The notes below the pieces were generated by a model, which worked only from the letters and a program-made list of their open reading frames with translations, was not told where the DNA came from and did not search any database. Shown piece by piece: positions 6,116 through 11,641 of a DNA stretch of 14,943 nucleotides (positions are counted from its first letter, which is position 1; every line of letters starts with the position of its first letter). Source of the stretch: an uncultured Limnohabitans sp. (GTDB taxonomy: Bacteria; Pseudomonadota; Gammaproteobacteria; Burkholderiales; Burkholderiaceae_C); the NCBI GenBank assembly GCA_937928195.1, contig CALEYZ010000164.1, forward strand, positions 1 to 14,943, written 5' to 3'. The position numbers and the translations under genes are program-made.

Positions 6116-6487
6116 ATGTCCCAACCCACTTATGTCGAAGAAGTTCATGCAATCACTCAGACCATTCAACATTACATTGATGGCGCTCGTACAGGCAAGG
6201 GCGCCGCGATGAAGCCTGCATTCCATGAAGGCGCAACCATCTATGGTTATGTAGGCCCCGACATGTTTGGTGGCCCAATTCAAGGTTTGTTTGACTGGAA
6301 TGACAGCAATGGTCCCGCTAAAGACATCAAGTCAACCTTCAGTTCGATTGACATTGTTGGCACTTGTGCCAACGTGCGCGTTGACTCTGACAATTGGACC
6401 GGCCATCGCTTCACAGATTTCTTCAATCTTGTGAAATTTGACGGACATTGGAAAATTGTCAGCAAGGTTTTCTACCTCCATCCTTAA
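6116..6487 (+). CDS. NTF2-like nuclear transport factor 2 / putative lumazine-binding family protein
   Basis: A 123-residue protein with the cone-shaped NTF2-like fold. The N-terminal helices VEEVHAITQTIQHYIDGARTGKGAAMKPAF and the FHEGATIYGYVGPDMFGGPIQGLFDWNDSNG stretch match the group labelled Lumazine_bd_2 (PF12893). The last strand pair, HRFTDFFNLVKFDGHWKIVSKVFYLHP, is the usual ending with W-K-I-V-x-K-x-F. Members are cytoplasmic; their ligands are mostly unknown, and true lumazine binding is not shown. ATG at 6116 is chosen over one at 6062 because GGAG lies seven bases upstream and the family begins here. It is followed after a strong hairpin by the ABM gene at 6579, 91 bases away. Confidence 0.85.
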   Translation: MSQPTYVEEVHAITQTIQHYIDGARTGKGAAMKPAFHEGATIYGYVGPDMFGGPIQGLFDWNDSNGPAKDIKSTFSSIDIVGTCANVRVDSDNWTGHRFTDFFNLVKFDGHWKIVSKVFYLHP

Positions 6488-6497
6488 GGCTCATAAA

Positions 6498-6535
6498 GGA
6501 GAAATGTCTTAGTTCGTTGAGGCGGACATTTCTCC
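6498..6535 (+). terminator. Perfect 11-bp stem-loop between NTF2-like and ABM genes
   Basis: GGAGAAATGTC (6498-6508) pairs exactly with GACATTTCTCC (6525-6535). The 16-base interior can fold further as TTAG-TTCG-TTGA with a UUCG loop. It begins 10 bases after the NTF2 stop codon. No T tract follows, so it could be a partial terminator, a Rho-linked 3' end, or a processing element that sets different levels of the two genes. The stem also contains a Shine-Dalgarno-like AAAGGAGAAATG start, which would be masked. Confidence 0.45.
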
Positions 6536-6578
6536 CATCATGTTTGCAATCGAAAACTGAATTCAAAAGGACACTGAA

Positions 6579-6896
6579 ATGGTGAATGAAATCATTGTGA
6601 TCGGCGGGCTCACCATGCGTGATGACGTCGACATGGCAGCCTACAGCACCTTAAGTGCCAAGATGTATTCAATTGTGAGTGCCATGCCAGGCTTTCAATC
6701 GGTCAAGAAATACACCGCAGACGATGGTGAAGTCATCAGTCTTTATCGATTTGATTCTGAAGAATCTCTGGAGGCATGGAGAACAAACCCGGAACACGTT
6801 GAAGCCATGAAGCGCGGGCATTCTGAGTTTTATGCTTCAGGATTCCTTCAAATTTGCAAAGTGATTCGCGAATCAAAAGTTAAAAAAGCCAACTAA
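6579..6896 (+). CDS. Antibiotic biosynthesis monooxygenase (ABM) domain protein
   Basis: A 105-residue cytoplasmic protein with the ABM dimeric ferredoxin-like barrel (PF03992). Strand EIIVIGGLTMR, helix MAAYSTLSAKMYSIVSAMPGFQSVKKYTADDGEVISLYRFDSEESLEAW (as several elements) and the late helix EHVEAMKRGHSEFYASGF are in the expected order; the M-P-G-F, Y-R-F-x-S-E-E-S-L-x-A-W and H-x-x-A-M-x-x-G motifs are the family hallmarks. Such proteins include quinone-forming monooxygenases without cofactor and haem-degrading enzymes, but most are uncharacterised. AGGA lies about ten bases before the ATG. It follows the NTF2-like gene and converges on the SRPBCC gene, with a 22-base gap between stops. 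The tail ESKVKKAN is basic. Confidence 0.87.
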   Translation: MVNEIIVIGGLTMRDDVDMAAYSTLSAKMYSIVSAMPGFQSVKKYTADDGEVISLYRFDSEESLEAWRTNPEHVEAMKRGHSEFYASGFLQICKVIRESKVKKAN

Positions 6897-6918
6897 ATGG
6901 AACCCTTCAGCTGTCGTT

Positions 6919-7338
6919 TTATGACCGCGACTTTTCCACGTGTTGTTTGAAACGGTTCAAGATGGCTTGCCAGCCTGCTTGCTGCTGTTCAATAGAGTGT
7001 TCTTCTTCTGCAACAAACGTCACGCGTACCTTGACGCCTTCTTGCGAAGGGATGAATTCCACAGAGGCTGTACGCTCACCGAATGAATATTCCAACAGTG
7101 CGTTGGGAACAATCTTGGTGTAAGTGCCTGCGAAATCAAACCCGAAGCTGCCATCTTTCGCTTCCATGCGCGATGAAAACTGACCGCCCACACGCAGTTC
7201 AACACTGGCCGTCGTGGTGTGCCAATCGTCAGAGGCAGCGTTCCACTGCATGATGTCTGCAGGGGTGGTGTAAGCAGCCCAGACTTTATCGACAGGTGCG
7301 AGAACGGTTGTTTCAACAGAGATGTTCAAAGTGCTCAT
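6919..7338 (-). CDS. SRPBCC (AHSA1-type) domain protein
   Basis: A 139-residue single START-like domain. ISVETTVLAPVDKVWAAYTTPADIMQWN is the typical AHSA1 opening, followed by WHTTTASVELRVGGQFSSRMEAKDGSFGFDFAGTYTKI, LEYSFGERTASVEFIP, and the closing helix QQAGWQAILNRFKQHVEK. The length is usual for the family. It is thought to bind hydrophobic ligands; no target can be named. It begins ten bases after the brnA stop codon, so it is likely in the same transcript. AAGG, eight bases upstream of the ATG, overlaps the brnA end. It is the second SRPBCC gene in the window, clearly different from the tandem protein at 3309. Confidence 0.9.
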   Translation of the reverse strand: MSTLNISVETTVLAPVDKVWAAYTTPADIMQWNAASDDWHTTTASVELRVGGQFSSRMEAKDGSFGFDFAGTYTKIVPNALLEYSFGERTASVEFIPSQEGVKVRVTFVAEEEHSIEQQQAGWQAILNRFKQHVEKSRS

Positions 7339-7348
7339 AGCGATGCCT

Positions 7349-7630
7349 TCAACGATGAATAAATTCTTTCAATGCCATGTCAATTCGAGTTTGCCATCCG
7401 TCTCCAGATGATTTGAAATATTCAATGACCTCGTGTGACAGCCTGATGTTAATCCGTTCTTTGGGTTTTTCCAATTTTGGACGCCCCCTTGGTTTGAGTA
7501 AGAGCTCACTGGTTTGGGCATTGAAAATTTGAGGTAATACATCTTTGGCGGGGCGAGATTTCTTGAATGTCTCTTTGTTCCAAATGGGATTTTCGAGATC
7601 AATCAAGTTAGGTTTTTTTTGCTTGTTCAT
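7349..7630 (-). CDS. brnA: BrnA-type antitoxin, intact but without functional partner
   Basis: A 93-residue antitoxin of the BrnA family (PF14384). The variable N-terminal part (1-46) would neutralise the BrnT RNase. The C-terminal part RGRPK (48-52) and ERINIRLSHEVIEYFKSS (58-75) followed by GDGWQTRIDMALKEFI is the hallmark ribbon-helix-helix region that binds DNA and autorepresses the operon. ATG at 7630 is chosen because this is where the family starts and because it overlaps the end of the broken brnT frame, as in normal brnTA operons. The frame is open upstream to a GTG at 7750, but those 40 codons are toxin remnant read partly out of frame. With brnT destroyed, BrnA may persist as an orphan regulator or anti-addiction factor. 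It is followed at ten bases by an SRPBCC gene. Confidence 0.87.
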   Translation of the reverse strand: MNKQKKPNLIDLENPIWNKETFKKSRPAKDVLPQIFNAQTSELLLKPRGRPKLEKPKERINIRLSHEVIEYFKSSGDGWQTRIDMALKEFIHR

Positions 7631-7750
7631 AAATTGCCAGCTCTCGTGAATTTGCTTTACGTGGATTGATTTGAATGACAAGCCGCGTATCAATTTGTTG
7701 GCGTTGCTTTTTTGAGCGTCAAAACTGATTAACAAATTAAGTGTACTCAC
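7608..7750 (-). pseudogene. brnT: brnT toxin remnant with internal deletion and frame change
   Basis: Only the two ends of a BrnT RNase toxin remain. The N-terminal end is read from GTG at 7750: LISFDAQKSNANKLIRGLSF resembles the BrnT opening (I-S-[FY]-D-x-x-K-x-x-x-N-x-x-x-R-G-L-x-F). The C-terminal end is in another frame: VIQINPRKANSRELAIYEQ (from about 7679) followed by AKKT and TAA at 7610-7608, resembling the BrnT ending (I-I-S-L-R-K-A-N-x-R-E-x-x-x-Y-E). BrnT proteins are about 90-100 residues; here 143 bases cover both ends, so about 45-50 middle residues including the RNase core are missing. The junction is near 7670-7690. The TAA overlaps the brnA start as in an intact operon. Translation from 7750 would run in frame into BrnA. 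Confidence 0.82.
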
Positions 7751-7767
7751 AATAAATGGCCTGTCAA
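7740..7767 (-). promoter_or_regulatory. Candidate promoter of brnTA remnant
   Basis: On the minus strand TTGACA (7767-7762) is a perfect -35 box, followed after 16 bases by TACACT (7745-7740, four of six consensus bases). The start of transcription would fall near 7733, inside the brnT remnant, so the GTG at 7750 would not be in the message and BrnA alone would be made. Confidence 0.35.
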
Positions 7768-7898
7768 TGTCCTTGATAACAGGCGGTTTGTGAGTTTGAA
7801 CTTCTAACAGAAGGATGCGCTTGCTTGTGCTTTCAAGCCAGATGGGTAAACTGAATCAGTTACAGAAAAAGATAAATATCAACTTGCAGAGGCTAGGC

Positions 7899-8195
7899 AT
7901 GCATCAGTTTTTCTTCTCAAAAATTGCCAGATTGCTGACAGCCGCGGTTTTAATTGTGTGTTTGGTGGGGCTGGCGGCTCAAGACTTGGCGCCTCAAATG
8001 TCATATGCCAAGCTTGCGGCTTATGTCTTGCTGGGTGCAGTGGTGTTGGCTGGCAACTTGGTAGGTTTGAGTGTCATTTATCTCAATATTTACCAGTGGG
8101 TGCTCCGCCAAGGTGGCACGGACACTGCGTGGTTTTGGTTTAGCAGTGAGCCTAAAGGATTGGAATCTTTGAGAGATAAACTGCCTAAATCTTGA
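7899..8195 (+). CDS. Small inner-membrane protein, two transmembrane helices
   Basis: I do not recognise this 98-residue protein. Two hydrophobic helices are evident: about 10-27 (LLTAAVLIVCLVGLAAQD) and about 38-62 (LAAYVLLGAVVLAGNLVGLSVIYLNIY). A positively charged SKIAR precedes the first, and the C-terminus is WVLRQGGTDTAWFWFSSEPKGLESLRDKLPKS, so both ends are probably cytoplasmic. ATG at 7899 is chosen because GAGG lies seven bases upstream. The frame is open upstream with ATGs at 7842 and 7815, which would give 117 or 126 residues and a basic amphipathic start (KLNQLQKKININLQRLG). Its last 11 bases overlap the end of the convergent MarR gene. No partner or function can be inferred. Confidence 0.65.
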   Translation: MHQFFFSKIARLLTAAVLIVCLVGLAAQDLAPQMSYAKLAAYVLLGAVVLAGNLVGLSVIYLNIYQWVLRQGGTDTAWFWFSSEPKGLESLRDKLPKS

Positions 8196-8625
8196 CATTG
8201 CTTTGACTCAGTGCTCGCATCACTTTGCGCCACTGGTCAGCAGCTTTGTCACCACATTGATCAAACACTTCGGTCAGTTGCTTGATTTGAGTCTCGGTCA
8301 GGCGGCGTTCCAGCTCTAAACCTGTCTTGGTCAGTTTCAACTCCTTGACCCGTTTGTCGTGTTCTGCGGTAACGCCTTCAATCAGCTTGTGCGCCATCAA
8401 CTGACGAAGTGGGGCATTCATGGCTTGTTTGGAAACCCCCAATATTTCCCTCAGCGCATTGACTGAAATGTTGGGGTTGCGACCCACGAAATAAAGCAAG
8501 CGGTGGTGCGTCCGGCTCAAGCCCCGATCCGCCAGTATTTGATCCGGCTGTGTGGTGAATGCGCGGTAGGCATAGAAGAGCAACTCGATGGATTCAAGCA
8601 GGTTTGTTTTTTGTGGGTCAATCAT
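8185..8625 (-). CDS. MarR family transcriptional regulator
   Basis: A 146-residue winged helix-turn-helix regulator. Helix 1 (ESIELLFYAYRAFTTQPDQILADRGLS) and the LSRTHHRLLYFVGRNP stretch match the MarR dimer and first DNA-binding helices; ISVNALREILGVSKQAMNAPLRQLMAHKLIEGVTAEHDKRVKELKLTKTGLELERRL is the HTH and wing with the D-K-R-x-K-x-L-x-L-T-x-x-G signature. It probably binds as a dimer and responds to a small ligand. It is divergent from the PLP aminotransferase gene (start 8686), with only 60 bases between the ATGs, which suggests that it controls both itself and that gene. The spacer contains three TTGAC/GTCAA words. It overlaps the convergent small membrane gene by 11 bases. Confidence 0.9.
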   Translation of the reverse strand: MIDPQKTNLLESIELLFYAYRAFTTQPDQILADRGLSRTHHRLLYFVGRNPNISVNALREILGVSKQAMNAPLRQLMAHKLIEGVTAEHDKRVKELKLTKTGLELERRLTETQIKQLTEVFDQCGDKAADQWRKVMRALSQSNVKI

Positions 8626-8626
8626 G

Positions 8627-8655
8627 TTGACATATTAAAGTTCTGTGATTAAAGT
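8627..8655 (+). promoter_or_regulatory. Candidate promoter of the aminotransferase gene
   Basis: TTGACA (8627-8632), 17-base spacer, TAAAGT (8650-8655, four of six consensus bases). Transcription would start near 8662, giving a leader of about 24 bases before the ATG at 8686. The -35 box abuts the MarR start codon on the other strand. Confidence 0.45.
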
Positions 8656-8663
8656 GTCTATAG

Positions 8664-8678
8664 GTCAACAATATTGAC
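8664..8678. promoter_or_regulatory. Inverted repeat GTCAA-N5-TTGAC, candidate MarR operator
   Basis: GTCAA (8664-8668) and TTGAC (8674-8678) form a 15-base inverted repeat at the predicted transcription start of the aminotransferase gene and close to any promoter of marR. MarR-type sites usually are inverted repeats of this size. A further TTGAC lies at 8627-8631. The assignment is inferred from position and symmetry only. Confidence 0.4.
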
Positions 8679-8685
8679 GTATGTC

Positions 8686-9852
8686 ATGAACTCACAGAAC
8701 CCGCTTTGCCCAAGCCCCCAGTACTCACAGCGCGTAGCCGATCTACATGCCTCGCCTATTCGCGAGATGCTGTCCGTTATTCACAAGCCAGGCATGATTT
8801 CGTTTGCCGGTGGCCTGCCGTCTGCGCAAAGCTTTCCTGATTTTTCTTTGGAAAAAATTCCGGCCAGCTGCCTTCAGTACGGCGCCAGTGAGGGCGATGA
8901 TGGACTGCGCGAGCAAGTCAGCCAAGAGCTTCGTGCCATGGGAATGGACTGTGCCAAAGAGCAGGTCATCATCTTGTCGGGCTCACAGCAAGGTTTGGAT
9001 TTGGTGGCCAAACTTATGATTGATCCCGGTACCGAGGTGTTGGTGGAATCGCCCACGTATTTGGCCGCTTTGCAGGTGTTTCGTTTCTTTGGCGCCAAGT
9101 TCAACAGTTTTCCCATCGGTAATGTTTCAAACATTCAATTGGGAGCTGTTAAACCAGCCTTCTTGTATGCCATCCCCACTTTTCAGAATCCATCGGGGCA
9201 TTGCTATAACCAGCAAGAAAGAGAAGCGTTGGCTGAGTTTTGCGACAAGCATCACATCCCCTTGTTGGAAGACGATCCCTATCGCGACTTGGTCTTTGAT
9301 GATTGCGAGCGACAACCCGTTTGCAGTCTGCTCAAAAATGCCCCGTGGATGTACCAGGGATCATTTTCTAAGAACCTCGCACCCGGCTTGCGCTTGGGCT
9401 ACATGGCAGCCTCTAAGGAGCTGATGCCTTACTTGGTGAGACTGAAGCAAGCGGCAGACCTCCACAGCAACCGCTTGAGCCAATGGCTGGTGGGGCAGCA
9501 ACTGGCGTCACCTGGTCGCGATGCGCGCATGACAGATTTAACGCAAGCCTATCGTCAAAAGCGCGATGCTTTTGATGCCGCTTTGCGCAGACACTTCGCC
9601 CATTTGGCAACTTGGCAAACACCACCGGGTGGTTTGTTTTTCTGGCTTCAGCTCAAGCGCAAAATTGACACTCGTCAGTTGCTACCCAAGGCCATCGCGC
9701 AAAATGTCATCTTCATGCCCGGTGAAAACTTTTACGCGCACAGTGACGATGGCATTGGTTCAATGCGACTGAACTTCAGTCTGATGGACGAAGACCAGAT
9801 GGAAGTTGGGTTGAAGCGATTGGCCGATTTACTTCAGTCAGAGTCTGTTTAA
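8686..9852 (+). CDS. PLP-dependent aminotransferase, class I fold (LysN / MocR-C-terminal type)
   Basis: A 388-residue cytoplasmic enzyme that moves an amino group between an amino acid and a 2-oxo acid with pyridoxal phosphate. The sequence is of the 2-aminoadipate aminotransferase type: ISFAGGLPS near 38-46, QYGASEGDDGLRE, SGSQQGLDLVAK (cofactor phosphate region), PTFQNPSG at 164-171, LLEDDPYRDL with the PLP-ring aspartate and tyrosine (194-203), and SFSKNLAPGLRLGY, where lysine 229 forms the Schiff base. SMRLNFS near the end carries the substrate-carboxylate arginine. ATG at 8686 is used; a TTG at 8674 would add four residues. There is no Shine-Dalgarno sequence and the leader appears short. 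It is probably under control of the divergent MarR protein. Its stop overlaps that of the convergent M48 gene. Confidence 0.92.
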   Translation: MNSQNPLCPSPQYSQRVADLHASPIREMLSVIHKPGMISFAGGLPSAQSFPDFSLEKIPASCLQYGASEGDDGLREQVSQELRAMGMDCAKEQVIILSGSQQGLDLVAKLMIDPGTEVLVESPTYLAALQVFRFFGAKFNSFPIGNVSNIQLGAVKPAFLYAIPTFQNPSGHCYNQQEREALAEFCDKHHIPLLEDDPYRDLVFDDCERQPVCSLLKNAPWMYQGSFSKNLAPGLRLGYMAASKELMPYLVRLKQAADLHSNRLSQWLVGQQLASPGRDARMTDLTQAYRQKRDAFDAALRRHFAHLATWQTPPGGLFFWLQLKRKIDTRQLLPKAIAQNVIFMPGENFYAHSDDGIGSMRLNFSLMDEDQMEVGLKRLADLLQSESV

Positions 9853-11006
9853 TTCGGGTGGCTGGCTTTCCATTCCATTGCTGCCTTCACACGCTTTTCA
9901 ACAGAGGGGTGGGTGTAAAAAATTAACTCTTGCAATGGATTGGGGCGAGGATCTCGGTATTCAGCCGTCTTCACCAGTGCAGTGGCCATGGCATCGGGCA
10001 AATTAACGGAATGGTATGAGTACTGATCCGCTTCAATTTCACCCTGTCGAATGACGTAGTTGCCAATGGGTTGCGCCAACAAACTTAAAAATGAAATGCA
10101 CAGCATCAAAATAGAAATGCCTCGAGGCTCGCCTATCTTTGCTGTGGATCCGATTCGATTTGCAATCTGTGCAAACATGGCTTGTGTCAGGTAAAAGAAC
10201 ACCATGGCCAGCACCGCAGCCGTGCCAATTAAATTCCAAATGTGCCCTGAGACGTAATGGCCAATTTCGTGGCCAGTGACTGCTTTGACTTCGTCCAGTG
10301 ACGCCGATTGGAGGGCGACATCAGAAATGGCAATGCGGGCACTTGAACCCAGGCCAGAAACATTGGCTGTAAAGCGATTGGATTGTCTCGAGCCATCGAA
10401 CACAAAGATGCGATCGGGTTGGATATTGGCTTGTTTTGCCAATACTTCGAGCGCCTCACGCACTTCACCTTGTGGCAAGGGGGTGTACTTGTTGAACAGC
10501 GGTTCTATCCAGACGGGGCCCATCAGCATCATGGCCGTGATGGTGGCGGCTGTCAGGCCACCTGACCAAGCCCACCAGTACTTGCCTACCTTGCGAATGA
10601 AGAAGTAGATGCCAGAAAAAAACAAACCGCCCAACACACTAGAGATCAGCATTGAGATGCCACCTTGGCTTAAAAAGTCACCAAGTGCTTGGCTAGTTTT
10701 TCCGTAAGAGGCTTCGCGCCACCAATCCGAATAGAGCGTCCATGGAAGCGTCAATAACGACGAAATGAAAAGGTAAGCACCACTGATCACCAAAGACTTC
10801 AACCACGGACCTTTGTTTTGAAGCTTGCCTTCAATTCTCTCTAGTATTTGCAGTTTGACAAAGAACCAAGTGACGATGATTGAAATCAAAAATCCCCAGA
10901 GCAATGTCCAGTGCGAGCCCGATGTGTACGCGGCCGCTTTGGCCAATGCCTCAGCACCCAGTGAGTTGATGTAATTGTCCGTTGCAGCTTGAACGTCAAA
11001 GCTCAT
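9849..11006 (-). CDS. M48 family zinc metallopeptidase, Ste24/CAAX-protease-like
   Basis: A 385-residue multi-pass membrane protease. The zinc motif HEIGH is at 246-250 (TGHEIGHYVSGH), and the third ligand lies in E-I-E-A-D (323-327). Hydrophobic segments are seen at about 33-50, 71-92, 115-137, 147-165, 258-280 and 297-312. The block WIEPLFNKYTPLPQGEVREALEVLAKQANI and the FVFDGSRQSNRFTANVSGLGSSARIAISD stretch are typical of Ste24 homologues, where S-R-Q-S-N-x-x-T-A-N-V-S-G-L-G is strongly conserved. It should cleave membrane-associated proteins at the cytoplasmic face; bacterial substrates are unknown. At about 385 residues it is a little shorter than common 400-420 relatives. Its ATG overlaps the DinB stop (ATGA), implying translational coupling. 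It overlaps the convergent aminotransferase by four bases. Confidence 0.92.
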   Translation of the reverse strand: MSFDVQAATDNYINSLGAEALAKAAAYTSGSHWTLLWGFLISIIVTWFFVKLQILERIEGKLQNKGPWLKSLVISGAYLFISSLLTLPWTLYSDWWREASYGKTSQALGDFLSQGGISMLISSVLGGLFFSGIYFFIRKVGKYWWAWSGGLTAATITAMMLMGPVWIEPLFNKYTPLPQGEVREALEVLAKQANIQPDRIFVFDGSRQSNRFTANVSGLGSSARIAISDVALQSASLDEVKAVTGHEIGHYVSGHIWNLIGTAAVLAMVFFYLTQAMFAQIANRIGSTAKIGEPRGISILMLCISFLSLLAQPIGNYVIRQGEIEADQYSYHSVNLPDAMATALVKTAEYRDPRPNPLQELIFYTHPSVEKRVKAAMEWKASHPN

Positions 11007-11506
11007 GTGTTTTCTCTGTAAATCAAAATGTCCGTATCAGCCGTCTTGGCACCAAACTGCGTCAACAAGCAATGCGCTTGGCCACGGTGATGGGTTTGGT
11101 GATTGAAGATGTGCATCACGATCAAGTCGATTGGCTTCGTCACTTGGATGCCTCTGGCGGTGATGTAGGTGAGATCGTTTTTAAAAAAGCTGTCGTCTAC
11201 TGATTGAGCCCATTGAATGATGCGTTCATCCATGGCCGCGCGTGCGTGTTTGTAGGCTGACCAATCGCTCCACAGTCGACCCGACTCATCGATGGGGGTG
11301 GGTGTGAAAGGTGTACTTGTGAGGCGGTTCATCCATGCGGAGTCGCCCCACAGAATGTGGCTAAGGGTGCCCAAGATAGAGCCAAAGAAGGCGCCGGCAT
11401 TGTGTTGCCGCTGTGCTTCCGTGAGCTGATCGGCGGCGGCCATCAGCGATGCGTTTTGCCAACGGTTGTAGCGGGCAAAGGCTTGCGCGTATTGTGCTGA
11501 AATCAT
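11003..11506 (-). CDS. DinB family protein (four-helix metal-binding protein)
   Basis: A 167-residue protein of the DinB/YfiT-like four-helix bundle family (PF05163 group; unrelated to DNA polymerase IV). The metal-binding histidine triad is visible: H50 in TLSHILWGDSAWMNRL, and H136 and H140 in HIFNHQTHHRGQ. The opening QYAQAFARYNRWQN and LPF-less middle part WSDWSAYKHARAAMDERIIQWA are also typical. These proteins are often thiol-dependent transferases or damage-induced proteins of unknown activity. ATG at 11506 is chosen because GGAG precedes it at good spacing; the frame is open to a TTG at 11527. Its stop shares bases with the ATG of the M48 protease (ATGA at 11006-11003), so the two proteins are probably made together. 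Confidence 0.9.
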   Translation of the reverse strand: MISAQYAQAFARYNRWQNASLMAAADQLTEAQRQHNAGAFFGSILGTLSHILWGDSAWMNRLTSTPFTPTPIDESGRLWSDWSAYKHARAAMDERIIQWAQSVDDSFFKNDLTYITARGIQVTKPIDLIVMHIFNHQTHHRGQAHCLLTQFGAKTADTDILIYRENT

Positions 11507-11566
11507 TTCTACTCCAAGTATGTCCAAGTTAAGTAAGATGGTGCTTGTGTGTCTTCGGGTGCCATT

Positions 11567-11592
11567 TGATCATGAAATTCTTTGCATGATCA
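11567..11592. repeat. 8-bp inverted repeat in divergent promoter region
   Basis: TGATCATG (11567-11574) and CATGATCA (11585-11592) are exact inverse complements around a 10-base loop; each half contains the palindrome TGATCA. They lie in the 135-base region between the divergent dinB-like gene and the Bug remnant, so an operator role is possible. Confidence 0.35.
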
Positions 11593-11641
11593 GGCCATGA
11601 GTTGTTCTTCGTGTTGTGCAATGTTGTGAAGAGGGTGGTGT

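Noticed and set aside
11003..11506. DNA polymerase IV (dinB)
   Set aside because: The name is shared, but the protein is a 167-residue four-helix metal-binding protein with no polymerase motif, so no gene symbol is given.
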